Both the position numbers and the translations under genes were made by a program. From positions 1-64,000 of the forward strand of contig CAWETE010000007.1 in the NCBI GenBank assembly GCA_963811895.1: a stretch of DNA of 64,000 bases, written 5' to 3'. This document shows positions 1 to 8,528 of this stretch, piece after piece. Positions within the stretch are counted from its first letter, which is position 1; each line of letters begins with the position of its first letter. The stretch comes from DASSUW01 sp963811895. Lineage in GTDB: Bacteria; Actinomycetota; Thermoleophilia; Solirubrobacterales; Solirubrobacteraceae. The notes beneath the pieces are model-generated. The model had not been told where the DNA came from and did not search any database. It was given only the letters and a program-made list of their open reading frames with translations.

Positions 1-653
1 GCGGCGGCCGGGAGGCCGCGGTCGGCGAGGATGGGCGGAGCGATGCCGCGGGCGAGGTCGCGCAGCTCGGCGATCGCCTCCTTGGCCTCGCCGCGCGCCT
101 CACGCACGAGCTCGGCCGCCTCGGGGTTGTCGCCGAGCCGCGCCTCGGCGCGGCCGAGCTGCATGGTGAGCGCGACCAGGCGGGCCTGGGCGCCGTCGTG
201 GAGGTCGCGCTCGATCCGGCGCAGCTCGTGATCCTGCACGTCGAGCGCCCCGCGGCGGGTGCGCGTGAGCTCGTCGACGCGCTCCACGAGCTCCTCCTCC
301 TCGCCCCACATGCCGGCCAGCACGGCGTGCACGCCGAGCAGCATCGCCAGGCAGACGACCGGGATCGTGGGCCAGAACTCGTCGCTGCCCGCCATCGCCC
401 ACGTCAGGATCAGGGTCAGGCTCACCCAGGAGAACACCGCCGCGTGGACGGCGAACTTCCGCCAGCGGCCGGGGCGGACGTTGAAGGCGCCGAACAGCGC
501 GGCGTTGAGGCCGAACGGGATCGCCAGGCCGTACCAGACCCAGATCGGCCAGAACGTGCCGCCGCCCGTCATCGCCCATATGGCGGTGGTGGCGAAGGCG
601 ACGAGCCCTGACAGGGCGGCCTGGAAGGCCAGTACTCGTCGCCAGCGCCGCAT
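1..653 (-). CDS. Sensor histidine kinase, NarL/DesK type (3' end outside window)
   Basis: Membrane sensor kinase that autophosphorylates a histidine and passes phosphate to a LuxR-type response regulator, which should lie beyond the left edge. The translated product begins MRRWRRVLAFQAAL. It has about four membrane segments in two halves, each with an FWP motif typical of 2TM-type kinases (residues ~10-110), then a short coiled coil and a HisKA_3 phosphoacceptor helix with ERDLHDGAQARL (His near residue 150). The ATPase domain is not in the window. The ATG lies 12 bases after the stop of the secreted propeller gene on the same strand, with GAGGTGAG upstream, so the two are probably co-transcribed. 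The family assignment is secure; the signal is unknown. Confidence 0.88.
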   Translation of the reverse strand, partial: MRRWRRVLAFQAALSGLVAFATTAIWAMTGGGTFWPIWVWYGLAIPFGLNAALFGAFNVRPGRWRKFAVHAAVFSWVSLTLILTWAMAGSDEFWPTIPVVCLAMLLGVHAVLAGMWGEEEELVERVDELTRTRRGALDVQDHELRRIERDLHDGAQARLVALTMQLGRAEARLGDNPEAAELVREARGEAKEAIAELRDLARGIAPPILADRGLPAA

Positions 654-665
654 CCGCCGATGATC

Positions 666-1790
666 TCACCTCACAGGCAGATCCTCATCGAGGCACGACA
701 CCTTGGCCCCCTCGCCGGGCGCGTTCGGGAAGTTGTCGCGCCGCGCGCCGTCCGAGCTCGTCACGCAGAGCGTGCGGCCGGCGATCGCCGGGCTCGTCGG
801 GAACTCCAGCGGGCCCTCGTTGCGCAGCTGCGTCGTCGCGGGTGGGTTGCGGAACAGCTCGACCGTGCGGTCGCCGGTGACGACGACGATCGCGTTGCGC
901 TCGTTGACGGCGCCGATGATGTTGTCCCTGCGATCGAGCACGATCCCGTCGACGCCCTCGAGGAACGGGTGCGCGACGAGCACGTTGTCGAGGCAGAGCG
1001 TGTTGGACGTGAACGTCGTGTCGCAGCCCATCGGGCTCTTCACGCGGCCCTTGTGGTCGATGGCGACGTGCCAGATCGCCCCGCGCGCGGTGTCGGCCAC
1101 GAGCAGGTCGCCGTCGCTGTCGAAGGCGATCCCGTTGGCCACCAGGTGCTGCGAGCCGAGCGTGTTGGAGGCCTGCCGGCCGGTCGGCGTGATCGTGATC
1201 GTGCCGGGCGGCAGGCTGCGGTTGTCGCGGCCCACGCCGCCCGGCTGGGCCTCGTTCGCCATCGGCTGCACGCGGAGCATCTCGACGGGGATGCCGTCGG
1301 AGCCGATGCGCCACACGCGGCCCTGGGCGGTCGCTCCGTCCGAGACCCAAAGGCGGCCGTCGCGGTCGAAGGCGACGCCGTTGGCGCCCGGCACGTCGGT
1401 CGCGTAGACGGTTGCGGTGGGCGGGGATGCGGCGCTCGGGCGCAGGGTGACGATGCGCGCGCCGTCGGCGATGAACAGGTCGCCGCGCTTGTCGAAGGCC
1501 AGGCCGGTCGGGTTGCACGGCGCGTCGATGTTCCCGACGACGACCGGTGCGCCACCGGACGGCGTGGTCCGCAGGATCGGGCACGGGGCGACGCCGCGAC
1601 CGGGCGTGTAGAGGTTGCCGTGGCGGTCGCTGGTGAGCCCCTCCAGGCCGACCGCCGGATCCAGCACCGTGGTCCACGTCGCGTCGTCGCCGAGCGCGCG
1701 GTAGCGCGGTTCGTGGCCGCCGACCGCGGTGGTCACGGCGAACGCGGCCGCCGCGATCGCAACGGCGCCGGCCAGCACGAGCCTCTGCAT
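666..1790 (-). CDS. Secreted SMP-30/NHL-like beta-propeller protein
   Basis: A 374-residue exported protein. The N-terminus MQRLVLAGAVAIAAAAFAV is a signal peptide. The rest is repeated blades with patterns such as GLAFDKRGDLFIADG, GVAFDRDGRLWVSDG and GIAFDSDGDLLVADT, typical of SMP-30/gluconolactonase or NHL propellers. No catalytic assignment is possible, and many such proteins only bind ligands or sugars lactones. The start was chosen at 1790 because GGGAGGA sits seven bases upstream and the signal peptide follows at once; a longer upstream reading frame has no such features. It precedes the sensor kinase on the same strand, so an extracytoplasmic sensing partnership is possible but inferred. 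Confidence 0.85.
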   Translation of the reverse strand: MQRLVLAGAVAIAAAAFAVTTAVGGHEPRYRALGDDATWTTVLDPAVGLEGLTSDRHGNLYTPGRGVAPCPILRTTPSGGAPVVVGNIDAPCNPTGLAFDKRGDLFIADGARIVTLRPSAASPPTATVYATDVPGANGVAFDRDGRLWVSDGATAQGRVWRIGSDGIPVEMLRVQPMANEAQPGGVGRDNRSLPPGTITITPTGRQASNTLGSQHLVANGIAFDSDGDLLVADTARGAIWHVAIDHKGRVKSPMGCDTTFTSNTLCLDNVLVAHPFLEGVDGIVLDRRDNIIGAVNERNAIVVVTGDRTVELFRNPPATTQLRNEGPLEFPTSPAIAGRTLCVTSSDGARRDNFPNAPGEGAKVSCLDEDLPVR

Positions 1791-1978
1791 GGGTCCTCCC
1801 CCCAGAGTTGGTCGTGGGGCATACGGACGGAAGGGCGGGAAGGTTTGGCGAGTCCTCCTTGCGGATGACGGCCGATCGTCCGCGCGGCTGCCCCAAGATC
1901 GCCTTCGCGGCCGATGACGCGCGACGTTTCGGTCAAGAGGCTCCTGGCATCGGATCAAGCGAATGCAAGGAGCCAGGA

Positions 1979-2524
1979 ATGGCCTTCACCGGACAGACCA
2001 TCAGCAATCCCGTCAGCGGCGAGCAGATCACCTTCCTGCAGACCGCGGCCGACACCGCCGGCGAGCTGCTCGAGTTCGAGCTGGCCCTCTCTCCTGACGG
2101 CCACGTCCCCGGCGCGCACGTGCACCCCGAGCAGGAGGAGCGCTTCCACGTGCTCGAGGGCACGATGAAGTTCCGCATGGGCCTTCGGCGGATCGTCGCC
2201 GAGGCGGGCGACACGGTCGTCGTCCCCGCCGGCCGCGTGCACCGCTTCGCCAACGGCGGCGACTCGACGGCGCGCTGCCGCGTCGAGGTCGTGCCCGCGC
2301 TGGACATGGAGCAGCTGCTCGAGACCACGGTCGAGCTCGCGCTCGAGGGCAACGTCACCCGCAAGGGCATGCCGAAGCCGCTCCACCTCGCGCTCTTCGT
2401 GCGGCGCTTCGCCCGCGAGGTCCGCGCCCCGTTCCCGCCCGCCTGGATGGTGCGCGCGCTGATGGCGCCGCTGGCCGCCCTGGCGTCGCGGCGCGGGCAC
2501 GCCGAGCGGTACGCGACGGCGTAG
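1979..2524 (+). CDS. Cupin-domain protein
   Basis: A 181-residue cytoplasmic protein with a single cupin barrel. Motif 1 is HVPGAHVHPEQEERFHVLEG (metal ligands His, His, Glu) and motif 2 is GDTVVVPAGRVHRFANGG (His). The C-terminal ~50 residues are helical and hydrophobic (LHLALFVRRFARE), a pattern found in cupins annotated loosely as membrane-associated or dioxygenase-like. The start is fixed by AAGGAG eight bases before the ATG. It stands alone, upstream of the selenocysteine tRNA. The substrate is unknown. Confidence 0.85.
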   Translation: MAFTGQTISNPVSGEQITFLQTAADTAGELLEFELALSPDGHVPGAHVHPEQEERFHVLEGTMKFRMGLRRIVAEAGDTVVVPAGRVHRFANGGDSTARCRVEVVPALDMEQLLETTVELALEGNVTRKGMPKPLHLALFVRRFAREVRAPFPPAWMVRALMAPLAALASRRGHAERYATA

Positions 2525-2540
2525 CCCTAGCCTTGGCAGC

Positions 2541-2633
2541 GGAGCGGCACGGGGCTGGTGCCCCATCCGGTCTTCAAAACCGGCAGGCGGCCGTAGCCCG
2601 GTCGTTGGTAGGTTCGATTCCTGCGCCGCTCCG
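2541..2633 (+). tRNA. selC: tRNA-Sec (anticodon UCA)
   Basis: The folded RNA has the bacterial selenocysteine tRNA hallmarks. The acceptor stem has eight pairs (GGAGCGGC 2541-2548 with GCCGCTCC 2625-2632), and the T stem has five pairs (2608-2612 with 2620-2624, loop TTCGATT). The D arm is compact (GGGGC-TGGT-GCCCC, 2551-2564). The anticodon arm is CCGGT-CTTCAAA-ACCGG with TCA at 2574-2576, followed by a long variable arm (2584-2607). The discriminator is G2633 and CCA is not encoded. The UCA anticodon reads UGA as selenocysteine with SelA, SelB and SelD, none of which is in this window. The flanking genes are a cupin and an unknown protein. Confidence 0.93.
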
Positions 2634-2661
2634 CTCGCGTCGACGAAGCCAAGGAGGCTGG

Positions 2662-3153
2662 ATGACCGGCAAGACCGATTTCACCGACGAAGAATGGACG
2701 CGCCTCAAGCGCGCGCCGTTCATCGCGGGAATGGCGATCTCGCTGTCCGATCCCGGCGGCCCGATCGAGCTCGTCAAGGAAACCGCGGCCACGCTGAAGA
2801 CCGTGACCGGCGCGGCCGCGCAGGGCGATCGGGGCGAGCTCGTCACGGCGCTTGCCGCCGAGGTGGCCGCGGAGGCCAAGGAGCGCAAGAACCCGCTCAG
2901 CGACTTCAAGGCGAAGGGCGCGCTGGCCGGCCAGGAGATCCTCGAAGAGCTCGCCGCGGTGAACGCGATCGCCTCTGCCAAGGCGAGTCCGGAAGACGCC
3001 GGCGCCTACCGGGCATGGCTCAAGGACGCCGCGCAGGAGGCCGCCAACGCGGCCAAGGAGGGCGGATTCCTCGGCTTCCATGCCGTCCGCGTGAGCGAAG
3101 GCGAGCAGCGCATGCTCGACAAGCTCGCCGAGGCACTCGCGCCGCCGGCGTAG
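2662..3153 (+). CDS. Conserved hypothetical helical protein
   Basis: A 163-residue soluble protein, not recognised. It is predominantly helical and begins MTGKTDFTDEEWTRLKRAPF. There is no signal peptide, membrane segment or cysteine pair. The composition (many Ala, Glu, Lys) and a conserved-looking opening 'DEEW..LK.APF.AGMAIS..DP' suggest a helical-bundle protein that is perhaps TerB-like; this is only a guess. The start is well supported by AAGGAGG nine bases upstream. It follows tRNA-Sec by 28 bases but contains no in-frame UGA, so it is not itself a selenoprotein. Confidence 0.75.
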   Translation: MTGKTDFTDEEWTRLKRAPFIAGMAISLSDPGGPIELVKETAATLKTVTGAAAQGDRGELVTALAAEVAAEAKERKNPLSDFKAKGALAGQEILEELAAVNAIASAKASPEDAGAYRAWLKDAAQEAANAAKEGGFLGFHAVRVSEGEQRMLDKLAEALAPPA

Positions 3154-3232
3154 CCGCCGAGTGCCGGCGTGGTCCCAGGGAGCGCCGTGCTTAACGTGGG
3201 GGACGCTCTGGCCGACGTATGGTGTGAGGACC

Positions 3233-3658
3233 ATGCTGCACGCGCGCATCGACATCTCGCATGGCCTCGACGGCGAGCAGATCGTGATGGCCTGCTTCGA
3301 CCTCAGCGCGGAGCAGGTCGCCGCGGCGGCACACGCCGTCGCCGCCATGGCCACCGAGCGGTTCCGCTCGGTAAGCATGTCGGCGGACGACGTGCTCGAG
3401 CTACGAGAGTTGACGGCTCTCACCGACGAGCTGACCCACCCCGGGCCCGAGATGCGAACGCTCGTGCTTCGTCCCGCGCGGCTGTCGGCCCTCCGCGACT
3501 CGGTCGCGGGGTTCGTCGAGAGCCGCGACGAGGCCGAGTGGATCCGCGAGGAAGACCGCGAGCCACTGGCGCGCCTGCGGGGCTTGATCGCTCCGCTCCA
3601 AGAGCTCAGCGCCGATGCGCTGCGCGCCGCGCTCTCGCCGGCGCCGCACCCCTGCTGA
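3233..3658 (+). CDS. Hypothetical protein, 141 aa
   Basis: Small soluble protein of unknown function beginning MLHARIDISHGLDGEQIVMA. It is rich in Ala, Glu and Leu, probably alpha-helical with a beta N-terminus, and has no membrane segment or recognisable motif. The ATG at 3233 is preceded by TGAGGA with suitable spacing; an upstream start at 3161 would add residues with no clear ribosome-binding site. It lies in a run of small same-strand unknown genes. Confidence 0.55.
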   Translation: MLHARIDISHGLDGEQIVMACFDLSAEQVAAAAHAVAAMATERFRSVSMSADDVLELRELTALTDELTHPGPEMRTLVLRPARLSALRDSVAGFVESRDEAEWIREEDREPLARLRGLIAPLQELSADALRAALSPAPHPC

Positions 3659-3803
3659 CGGTTCGCGCCGGCCGCCTCCGAGGAGTAACGTCAGTGGCCG
3701 GGCTGACCGGCGGATGCAGTCGGCCGGCCTGATCGCCCGTCGGGTCTCGTTCCCTCTTCCTCTCGCGCGACATCCGATCAGAGGGTCGGGGAGGTCTCAC
3801 GCG

Positions 3804-4031
3804 ATGGCAGACCGGCTGAGTCGATTGTGGGCGCGCCGGCGATCGGGCCACCAGGTGGTGACGCTCGAGGCACGCGTCCAGCATCTGGAGGCCGAGCTGG
3901 AAGGGCTGCAGGACGCCGTCTACCGCCGGGCGCTGGCAGAAGACGAGCAGATCGACGATCTGCGCCGCCGGACAGAGCCCGAGCAACTTGCGCGTGATCT
4001 GAGTGAGGACGCCCGCAGGCGCGGTCTCTGA
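3804..4031 (+). CDS. Small coiled-coil hypothetical protein
   Basis: A 75-residue protein beginning MADRLSRLWARRRSG, with a heptad-like central stretch (VVTLEARVQHLEAELEGLQDAVYR) predicted to form a coiled coil, and a charged C-terminus. GGGAGG lies about ten bases before the ATG. The function is unknown. It is followed at short distance by another very small basic gene, so the two may be co-expressed. Confidence 0.5.
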   Translation: MADRLSRLWARRRSGHQVVTLEARVQHLEAELEGLQDAVYRRALAEDEQIDDLRRRTEPEQLARDLSEDARRRGL

Positions 4032-4076
4032 GGCCCCGTCACTCCCGCATGCCGCCATCCTGCAGAAAGCGAGCAG

Positions 4077-4238
4077 ATGTCTCTGAAGACAGCACCCAAG
4101 AAGCGCACACGCACGCTCGGGCACATTCCGCATGACGCCCAGATGCGGATCGACCGGCGCGTGAAGAGGATCTTCGACCGCCGCGAAGGTGAGCTCGAAC
4201 GAGCCCGCCGGGCGGCGCGGCGCCTCAACGGCGCCTGA
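4077..4238 (+). CDS. Small basic hypothetical protein, 53 aa
   Basis: A 53-residue, strongly basic reading frame starting MSLKTAPKKRTRTLGH and ending RAARRLNGA, with about one third Lys/Arg. It could bind nucleic acid or be structural, but no family is recognised. The upstream AAGCGAG is a weak ribosome-binding site. It is plausible as a gene because it fills the space between a small coiled-coil gene and a convergent hairpin, but this is not proven. Confidence 0.35.
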   Translation: MSLKTAPKKRTRTLGHIPHDAQMRIDRRVKRIFDRREGELERARRAARRLNGA

Positions 4239-4250
4239 CCGGCACGACTG

Positions 4251-4275
4251 GAACCGCGCCGTCGTGGGGCGGTTC
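4251..4275. terminator. Candidate bidirectional hairpin between convergent genes
   Basis: GAACCGC (4251-4257) can pair with GCGGTTC (4269-4275) around an 11-base GC-rich loop. It sits between the end of the small basic gene and the convergent stop of the BTAD regulator. No U-run follows, as is common in very GC-rich actinobacteria. Confidence 0.35.
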
Positions 4276-4282
4276 GCGCGCG

Positions 4283-7054
4283 CTACAGGGGTGGTGAGCC
4301 GACGGCCAGCGCGCGCTCGACCGCGGCCTCGAGCGGGAGCTCGGCGCCGTCGGCGCGGGCGCTCTCGAAGGCCTCCTCGCCGAGGGTGGAGCGGAGCGAG
4401 GCGGTGGTGGCCTCGACCCAGGCGGCCTCGTCGGGCCCGCGGATCGCGCCGGCCGCGGCGCGGGCCGCCTCCGCGGCGCCCATGAGCTGCGCTCCCGTGA
4501 GCGCGTCGCCCTGGCCGGCCACGGTCTCGAGGCACTCGATCATGCCCGGGCGGTCGCCGAGGTCGAGTGAGCGGGTGAGGCTCTCGCGGAGCAGCTCCAT
4601 GGCGCGGTCGCGGTCGGTCTCGCCGGCGAGCAGGACGCGGGCGAGGGTGCGCAGCGCCGAGGCGGTGTGGGCCGGGTCGCCCGCTCGGCGGGCGAGCGAC
4701 ACGCTCTCTTCGAGCAGCTCGACGGCGCGGTCGCGGTGGCCGACTCCGTCGTATGCGATGCCGAGGTTCTGAATGACCAGGCTGAGGCCGAACGGATCCT
4801 CGAGCTGGCGTGAGATCGTGGCGCTCTCCTCGTAGCGGCGGACTGCCTGCTCGTGGTCGCCGGCGTACATCGCGAGCGTGCCCAGGTTGCTCTGGAGCCG
4901 GGCGACCCGTGCGCGGTCGCCCACGGCGCGCGCGAGCTCCAAAGCTGAGCTGAAGTGGCCTTCGGCGACGTCGAAGTCTCCTGCCTCGGCCGCCATGACC
5001 CCTGCGGCGTGGAGGGCGTTGACCCTCGGCCGCGGGCTGCCCGCGCCCGCGGCCAGAGCGGTCGCCAGCAGGCCGCGGCGCTCGGTCAGCGCTCCGCGCG
5101 CGGCCCAGAAGCGGAACAGGCCGCCGGCCAGGCGCAGCGCCGTGTCGGTGTCGCCGTCGGCCAGCGCCCATGAGGTCGCCGCGCGCAGGTTCTGGGCGTC
5201 GGCGTCGAGCCGCCGGAACCACTCCGCCTGCGCCGGCCCCTTGATCCCGTCCTCGGCTTCCTCGGTCAGCGCGGCGAAGGCGCGGGCGTGCCGCCGGCGA
5301 GCGTCGTCGAGCCCGCCCGCCGCCCCCAGCTGCTCGAGCGCGAACGCGCGGATGCTGTCGTACATCGCGAAGCGATCGCCGTCGCGGGTGACGAGGCTCT
5401 GGTCCACCAGCGCGGCGATCCCGTCGAGCGCGTCGGGCCCCGTGACCGCCTCGGCGGCCTCCAGCGTCCAGCCGCCGACGAACACGCCGAGCTCGGCGAA
5501 CAGCGTCCGCGCGTCCTCCTCGAGCAGGTCGTAGCTCCAGCCGATCGCCGCGCGCAGGGTCCGCTGGCGCGCCGGGGCGTCGCGCGGGCCGGCCGTGAGC
5601 AGGTCGAGCTGCCGCTCCAGCCGATCCAGGATCGCCGGCGGGGAGAGCACCTTGGAGCGCGCCGCGGCGAGCTCGATCGCCAGCGGCAGCCCGTCGAGCC
5701 GCTCGCAGATGCGATCGACGCACTCGACGTCCTCGGCCGTGAGCGAGAGCCGGGGATCGACCGCGCGCGCCCGGGCCACGAACAGCTCGCGCGCCGGCTC
5801 GCCGGCCAGCGGCGGCACGGGCAGCTCGTGCTCGCCCGCCACCCGCAGCGGCGCGCGGCTGGTGGCCACGAGCTTGGACCCCGCCGAGGCCGCGAGCAGC
5901 TCGCTGAGCTCAGGCGCCGCGTCGACCACCTGCTCGAGGTTGTCGGCGACGAGCAGCAGCTCGCGCCCGGCGAGGAACTCCGCGACGCCGTCGTCCTCCG
6001 GGATCTCCAGCGCGCGGGCGATCTCGGGCAGCACGCGCTCGGGCTCGTCGATCGCCCCCAGCGGCACGAAGCACGGGCCGTCCGCGAACCGGCCCGACTC
6101 GCGCCGCGCCAGCTCGAGCGCCAAGCGGGTCTTGCCGATCCCGCCCGGGCCGGTGAGGGTGATCACCCGCACGTCCGGATCGGCGAGCAGCGCCGCCGCG
6201 GCGTCGAGGTCGGCGTCGCGGCCGATCAGCGGATCGGCCGGCGCCGGCAGGGGCGGCACGGAAACCGATCGCGGCCGCCGTCGCTCGGCCAGCAGAAGGT
6301 CGAGCCCCGGATCCTGGGCCAGCACCGCGCTCTCGAGCTGCTGGAGCTCGCGGCCGGGCTCGAGCCCCAGGTCCTCCACCAGCGTGCGCCGCGCGTGGCG
6401 GAACGCGTCGAGCGCCTCGGCCTGGCGCCCGGACCGATACAACGCGAGCATGAGCTGAGCGTGCAGCCGCTCGCGGTACGGGTGCTCGGCCACCAGCGCC
6501 TGCAGCTCCCCGGCCACCGCGACGTGCTCACCCAGCTCGAGCTCGAGGGCGATGCGCTCCTCGAGAGCGGCCACCTGCAGCTCGGCGAGCCGGGACGCCT
6601 CGGTCGCGGCGAGGCCGCGCAACGGCACGTCCTCGAGCGGCCGCCCGCGGAAGAGGGCGAGCGCCTCGCGCCAGAGCCCGGCGGCGATCTGCGGATCGCC
6701 GTCGCGACCCGCCGCGCGGGCGCGCTCGCTCAGCGCCTCGAAGCGCGCCAGGTCGAGCTGCTCGGGCTCGATGTCGAGCGCGTAGCCGGACGGCCGCGTC
6801 ACGATCGGCTGCTCGGGCCCGAGCGCGCTGCGCAGCTTCGAGAGATGCACCTGCACGGCCTTGGCCGCGGTGGCCGGCGGATCGTTGCCCCACAGCTCGT
6901 CGACGAGCCGGGCGGCCGACACCGAGTCGTCCCGGTAGGCCAGCAAGAGGACGGCCAGCAGCACGCGCTGCTTCGGCGCCTTCAGCTCGATGGGGCCCTG
7001 CGGCCCGCTCACGTTCAACGGTCCGAGAACCGCGTAGTCCAACGCTTTACCCAC
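4283..7054 (-). CDS. BTAD/NB-ARC/TPR transcriptional regulator (AfsR-SARP type)
   Basis: A 923-residue regulator. Residues ~1-100 form an OmpR-like winged helix (LVDELWGNDPPATAAKAVQVHLSKLRSAL region). Residues ~100-250 form the bacterial transcriptional activation domain, an ATP-hydrolysing switch follows with P-loop TGPGGIGKT near residue 302 and LLLVADNLEQV as Walker B, and a C-terminal TPR array closes the protein. This is the AfsR-like STAND layout, in which nucleotide binding controls DNA binding. It is read from a GTG at 7054; a TTG five codons on is possible. It diverges across 71 bases from an MFS exporter, a usual arrangement for local control. The ligand is unknown. Confidence 0.9.
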   Translation of the reverse strand: MGKALDYAVLGPLNVSGPQGPIELKAPKQRVLLAVLLLAYRDDSVSAARLVDELWGNDPPATAAKAVQVHLSKLRSALGPEQPIVTRPSGYALDIEPEQLDLARFEALSERARAAGRDGDPQIAAGLWREALALFRGRPLEDVPLRGLAATEASRLAELQVAALEERIALELELGEHVAVAGELQALVAEHPYRERLHAQLMLALYRSGRQAEALDAFRHARRTLVEDLGLEPGRELQQLESAVLAQDPGLDLLLAERRRPRSVSVPPLPAPADPLIGRDADLDAAAALLADPDVRVITLTGPGGIGKTRLALELARRESGRFADGPCFVPLGAIDEPERVLPEIARALEIPEDDGVAEFLAGRELLLVADNLEQVVDAAPELSELLAASAGSKLVATSRAPLRVAGEHELPVPPLAGEPARELFVARARAVDPRLSLTAEDVECVDRICERLDGLPLAIELAAARSKVLSPPAILDRLERQLDLLTAGPRDAPARQRTLRAAIGWSYDLLEEDARTLFAELGVFVGGWTLEAAEAVTGPDALDGIAALVDQSLVTRDGDRFAMYDSIRAFALEQLGAAGGLDDARRRHARAFAALTEEAEDGIKGPAQAEWFRRLDADAQNLRAATSWALADGDTDTALRLAGGLFRFWAARGALTERRGLLATALAAGAGSPRPRVNALHAAGVMAAEAGDFDVAEGHFSSALELARAVGDRARVARLQSNLGTLAMYAGDHEQAVRRYEESATISRQLEDPFGLSLVIQNLGIAYDGVGHRDRAVELLEESVSLARRAGDPAHTASALRTLARVLLAGETDRDRAMELLRESLTRSLDLGDRPGMIECLETVAGQGDALTGAQLMGAAEAARAAAGAIRGPDEAAWVEATTASLRSTLGEEAFESARADGAELPLEAAVERALAVGSPPL

Positions 7055-7125
7055 GCGTAACCGGGACGTAGCCAGGGTCGCGAACCATACCCGCCGTGCC
7101 CCGCCCCGACCTCATCAAGAACTGA

Positions 7126-8355
7126 ATGCGCAGCATCGTCGACCTCTGGCGTTCTGAGCGCCGCTCCCGCTGGTTCTTCGCGGCCCACCTCCAGGGCGCG
7201 CTCGGAGTCGGCGTGGGCTACGTCGCGCTCATGGTCTTCGCCTACGAGCGCATCGGCTCGGCCTGGGCGGCGACCGCGGTGCTGCTGGCCGACCTGCTGC
7301 CCTCGATGCTCCTCGGGGCCTTCGTGGGCGCCCTCGCCGACCGCACGAGCCACCGCGGCTGCGCGATCGCCGCCGACGTGGTCCGGGCCGTCGCGATCGT
7401 CGGCCTGCTGTTCGCCGACGGCGTCGTCGCGATGATCGCGCTCGCGCTCGTGCTCGGCATGGGCAACGCCTTGTTCCGTCCGGCCACCTCGGCGCTGCTG
7501 CCGGGGATCGTGAGCCCGGAGCGGCTCACCGCGGCGAACGCGCTGTACGGCGCGTCGCGTGACGCCGGCCATCTGCTGGGCCCCGCCCTCGCGGCGGGCA
7601 TTCTGCTCCTCACCGGGCCTGGAGGGCCCGAGATCCTGCTCGCGATCAACGCGGCAACCTTCATCGTCTCGGCGCTGCTGCTGACCCGCCTTCGCGGCGT
7701 GGCGCGGCCCACCGAGGCGTCCGGCGAAACGCTGCTGTCCGACACCCGCGCAGGCATCCGCGCCGTCCTAGGCGACCGGATCACCCGCACACTGATGTGC
7801 ACCTCCGGCGCGGTGGTGATGGTGGCAGGCACCATGAACGTGGCCGAGCTCGTCCTCGCACAGCGAGAGCTCGGCGCGGGCAGCAGCGGATTCGCCCTTC
7901 TCATCTGCGCTTACGGATGCGGCCTCATCGGCGGGTCGCTGCTGGGAGCGAGCGACACCGACGAGGACGGCCTGCGCCGCCGGTACCTGCTGGGTCTAGG
8001 CGTGCTCGGGATCGGCCTCGTCGGCTCGTCGCTGGCGCCGGCCCTCGCCCTGGCGATGGCGACCTTCGCGGTCAGCGGCCTGGGCAACGGCCTGTTCGTG
8101 GTAAGCGACCGGGTCCTGCTCCAGCGGATCGTGCCCGAGCGCCTCCACGGCCGCGCCTTCGGCCTGCTCGACGCCGTCGACTCCTGGGGCTTCGCGGCCG
8201 CGCTGCTGGCAGGCGGCGCGCTCGCGAGCGCCTACGGCGGCCGCACCACCTTCGCCCTCGCCGGCGTCGGCACGCTGCTGGTCTGGCTCACCGCCGCCCG
8301 CGTGCTGCGTCGCACCCATCCGATCCTTCGACCCGCACTCGCCGCCGGCGCGTGA
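7126..8355 (+). CDS. MFS transporter (EntS/DHA3-like exporter)
   Basis: A 409-residue, 12-segment major facilitator with the A-motif-like loop GALADRTSHRG after helix 2. It resembles the enterobactin-exporter/DHA3 branch, which exports siderophores or macrolides. The start at 7126 follows the regulator's promoter region with no strong ribosome-binding site, so it may be leaderless or weakly translated. Its divergent neighbour is a BTAD-NB-ARC regulator, the likely controller. The substrate is not predictable. Confidence 0.87.
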   Translation: MRSIVDLWRSERRSRWFFAAHLQGALGVGVGYVALMVFAYERIGSAWAATAVLLADLLPSMLLGAFVGALADRTSHRGCAIAADVVRAVAIVGLLFADGVVAMIALALVLGMGNALFRPATSALLPGIVSPERLTAANALYGASRDAGHLLGPALAAGILLLTGPGGPEILLAINAATFIVSALLLTRLRGVARPTEASGETLLSDTRAGIRAVLGDRITRTLMCTSGAVVMVAGTMNVAELVLAQRELGAGSSGFALLICAYGCGLIGGSLLGASDTDEDGLRRRYLLGLGVLGIGLVGSSLAPALALAMATFAVSGLGNGLFVVSDRVLLQRIVPERLHGRAFGLLDAVDSWGFAAALLAGGALASAYGGRTTFALAGVGTLLVWLTAARVLRRTHPILRPALAAGA

Positions 8356-8387
8356 GGGGAGTGTTGAAAGCGAGAGAGGAGCCCTCC

Positions 8388-8408
8388 ATGCCGTGGATCC
8401 GCAAGTAG
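8388..8408 (+). other. Candidate six-residue leader-like mini-ORF
   Basis: ATG CCG TGG ATC CGC AAG TAG encodes MPWIRK. AGGAG (8377-8381) lies exactly six bases upstream, an ideal Shine-Dalgarno arrangement. An in-frame GTG at 8361 would give a 15-residue version. The frame is followed 30 bases later by a very stable hairpin. It may be a leader peptide or chance; no function is claimed. Confidence 0.25.
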
Positions 8409-8437
8409 TCACAAAGCCTGCACGGAAGCGGGAAACC

Positions 8438-8467
8438 GAGAGCCCGCCCTCGATGGGGCGGGCTCTC
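8438..8467 (+). terminator. Strong GC-rich hairpin, likely terminator
   Basis: GAGAGCCCGCCC (8438-8449) is perfectly complementary to GGGCGGGCTCTC (8456-8467) around a six-base loop, a 12-pair stem. It lies between the MFS gene (with the mini-ORF) and the next regulator. The absence of a T-run is normal in this GC range. It could act as terminator or attenuator. Confidence 0.7.
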
Positions 8468-8528
8468 CCGCGTTCCAGGCGCGCACACGGTCGGGAAAGG
8501 GGCCATACTCGGGCAGAGGATTCGAGCC

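Noticed and set aside
2662..3153. Selenoprotein downstream of tRNA-Sec
   Set aside because: Reading frame is continuous and has no in-frame UGA or conserved Cys/Sec site; the six frameshifted genes are also not joined by UGA.
4283..7054. NB-ARC protein as an Avs/STAND antiphage effector
   Set aside because: The N-terminal winged helix plus BTAD identifies an AfsR-type transcription activator, not a defence STAND protein.
5288..7060. Long open frame opposite the BTAD-NB-ARC regulator
   Set aside because: Arg/Ala/Gly-rich and without recognisable motifs; the opposite strand carries a complete regulator.
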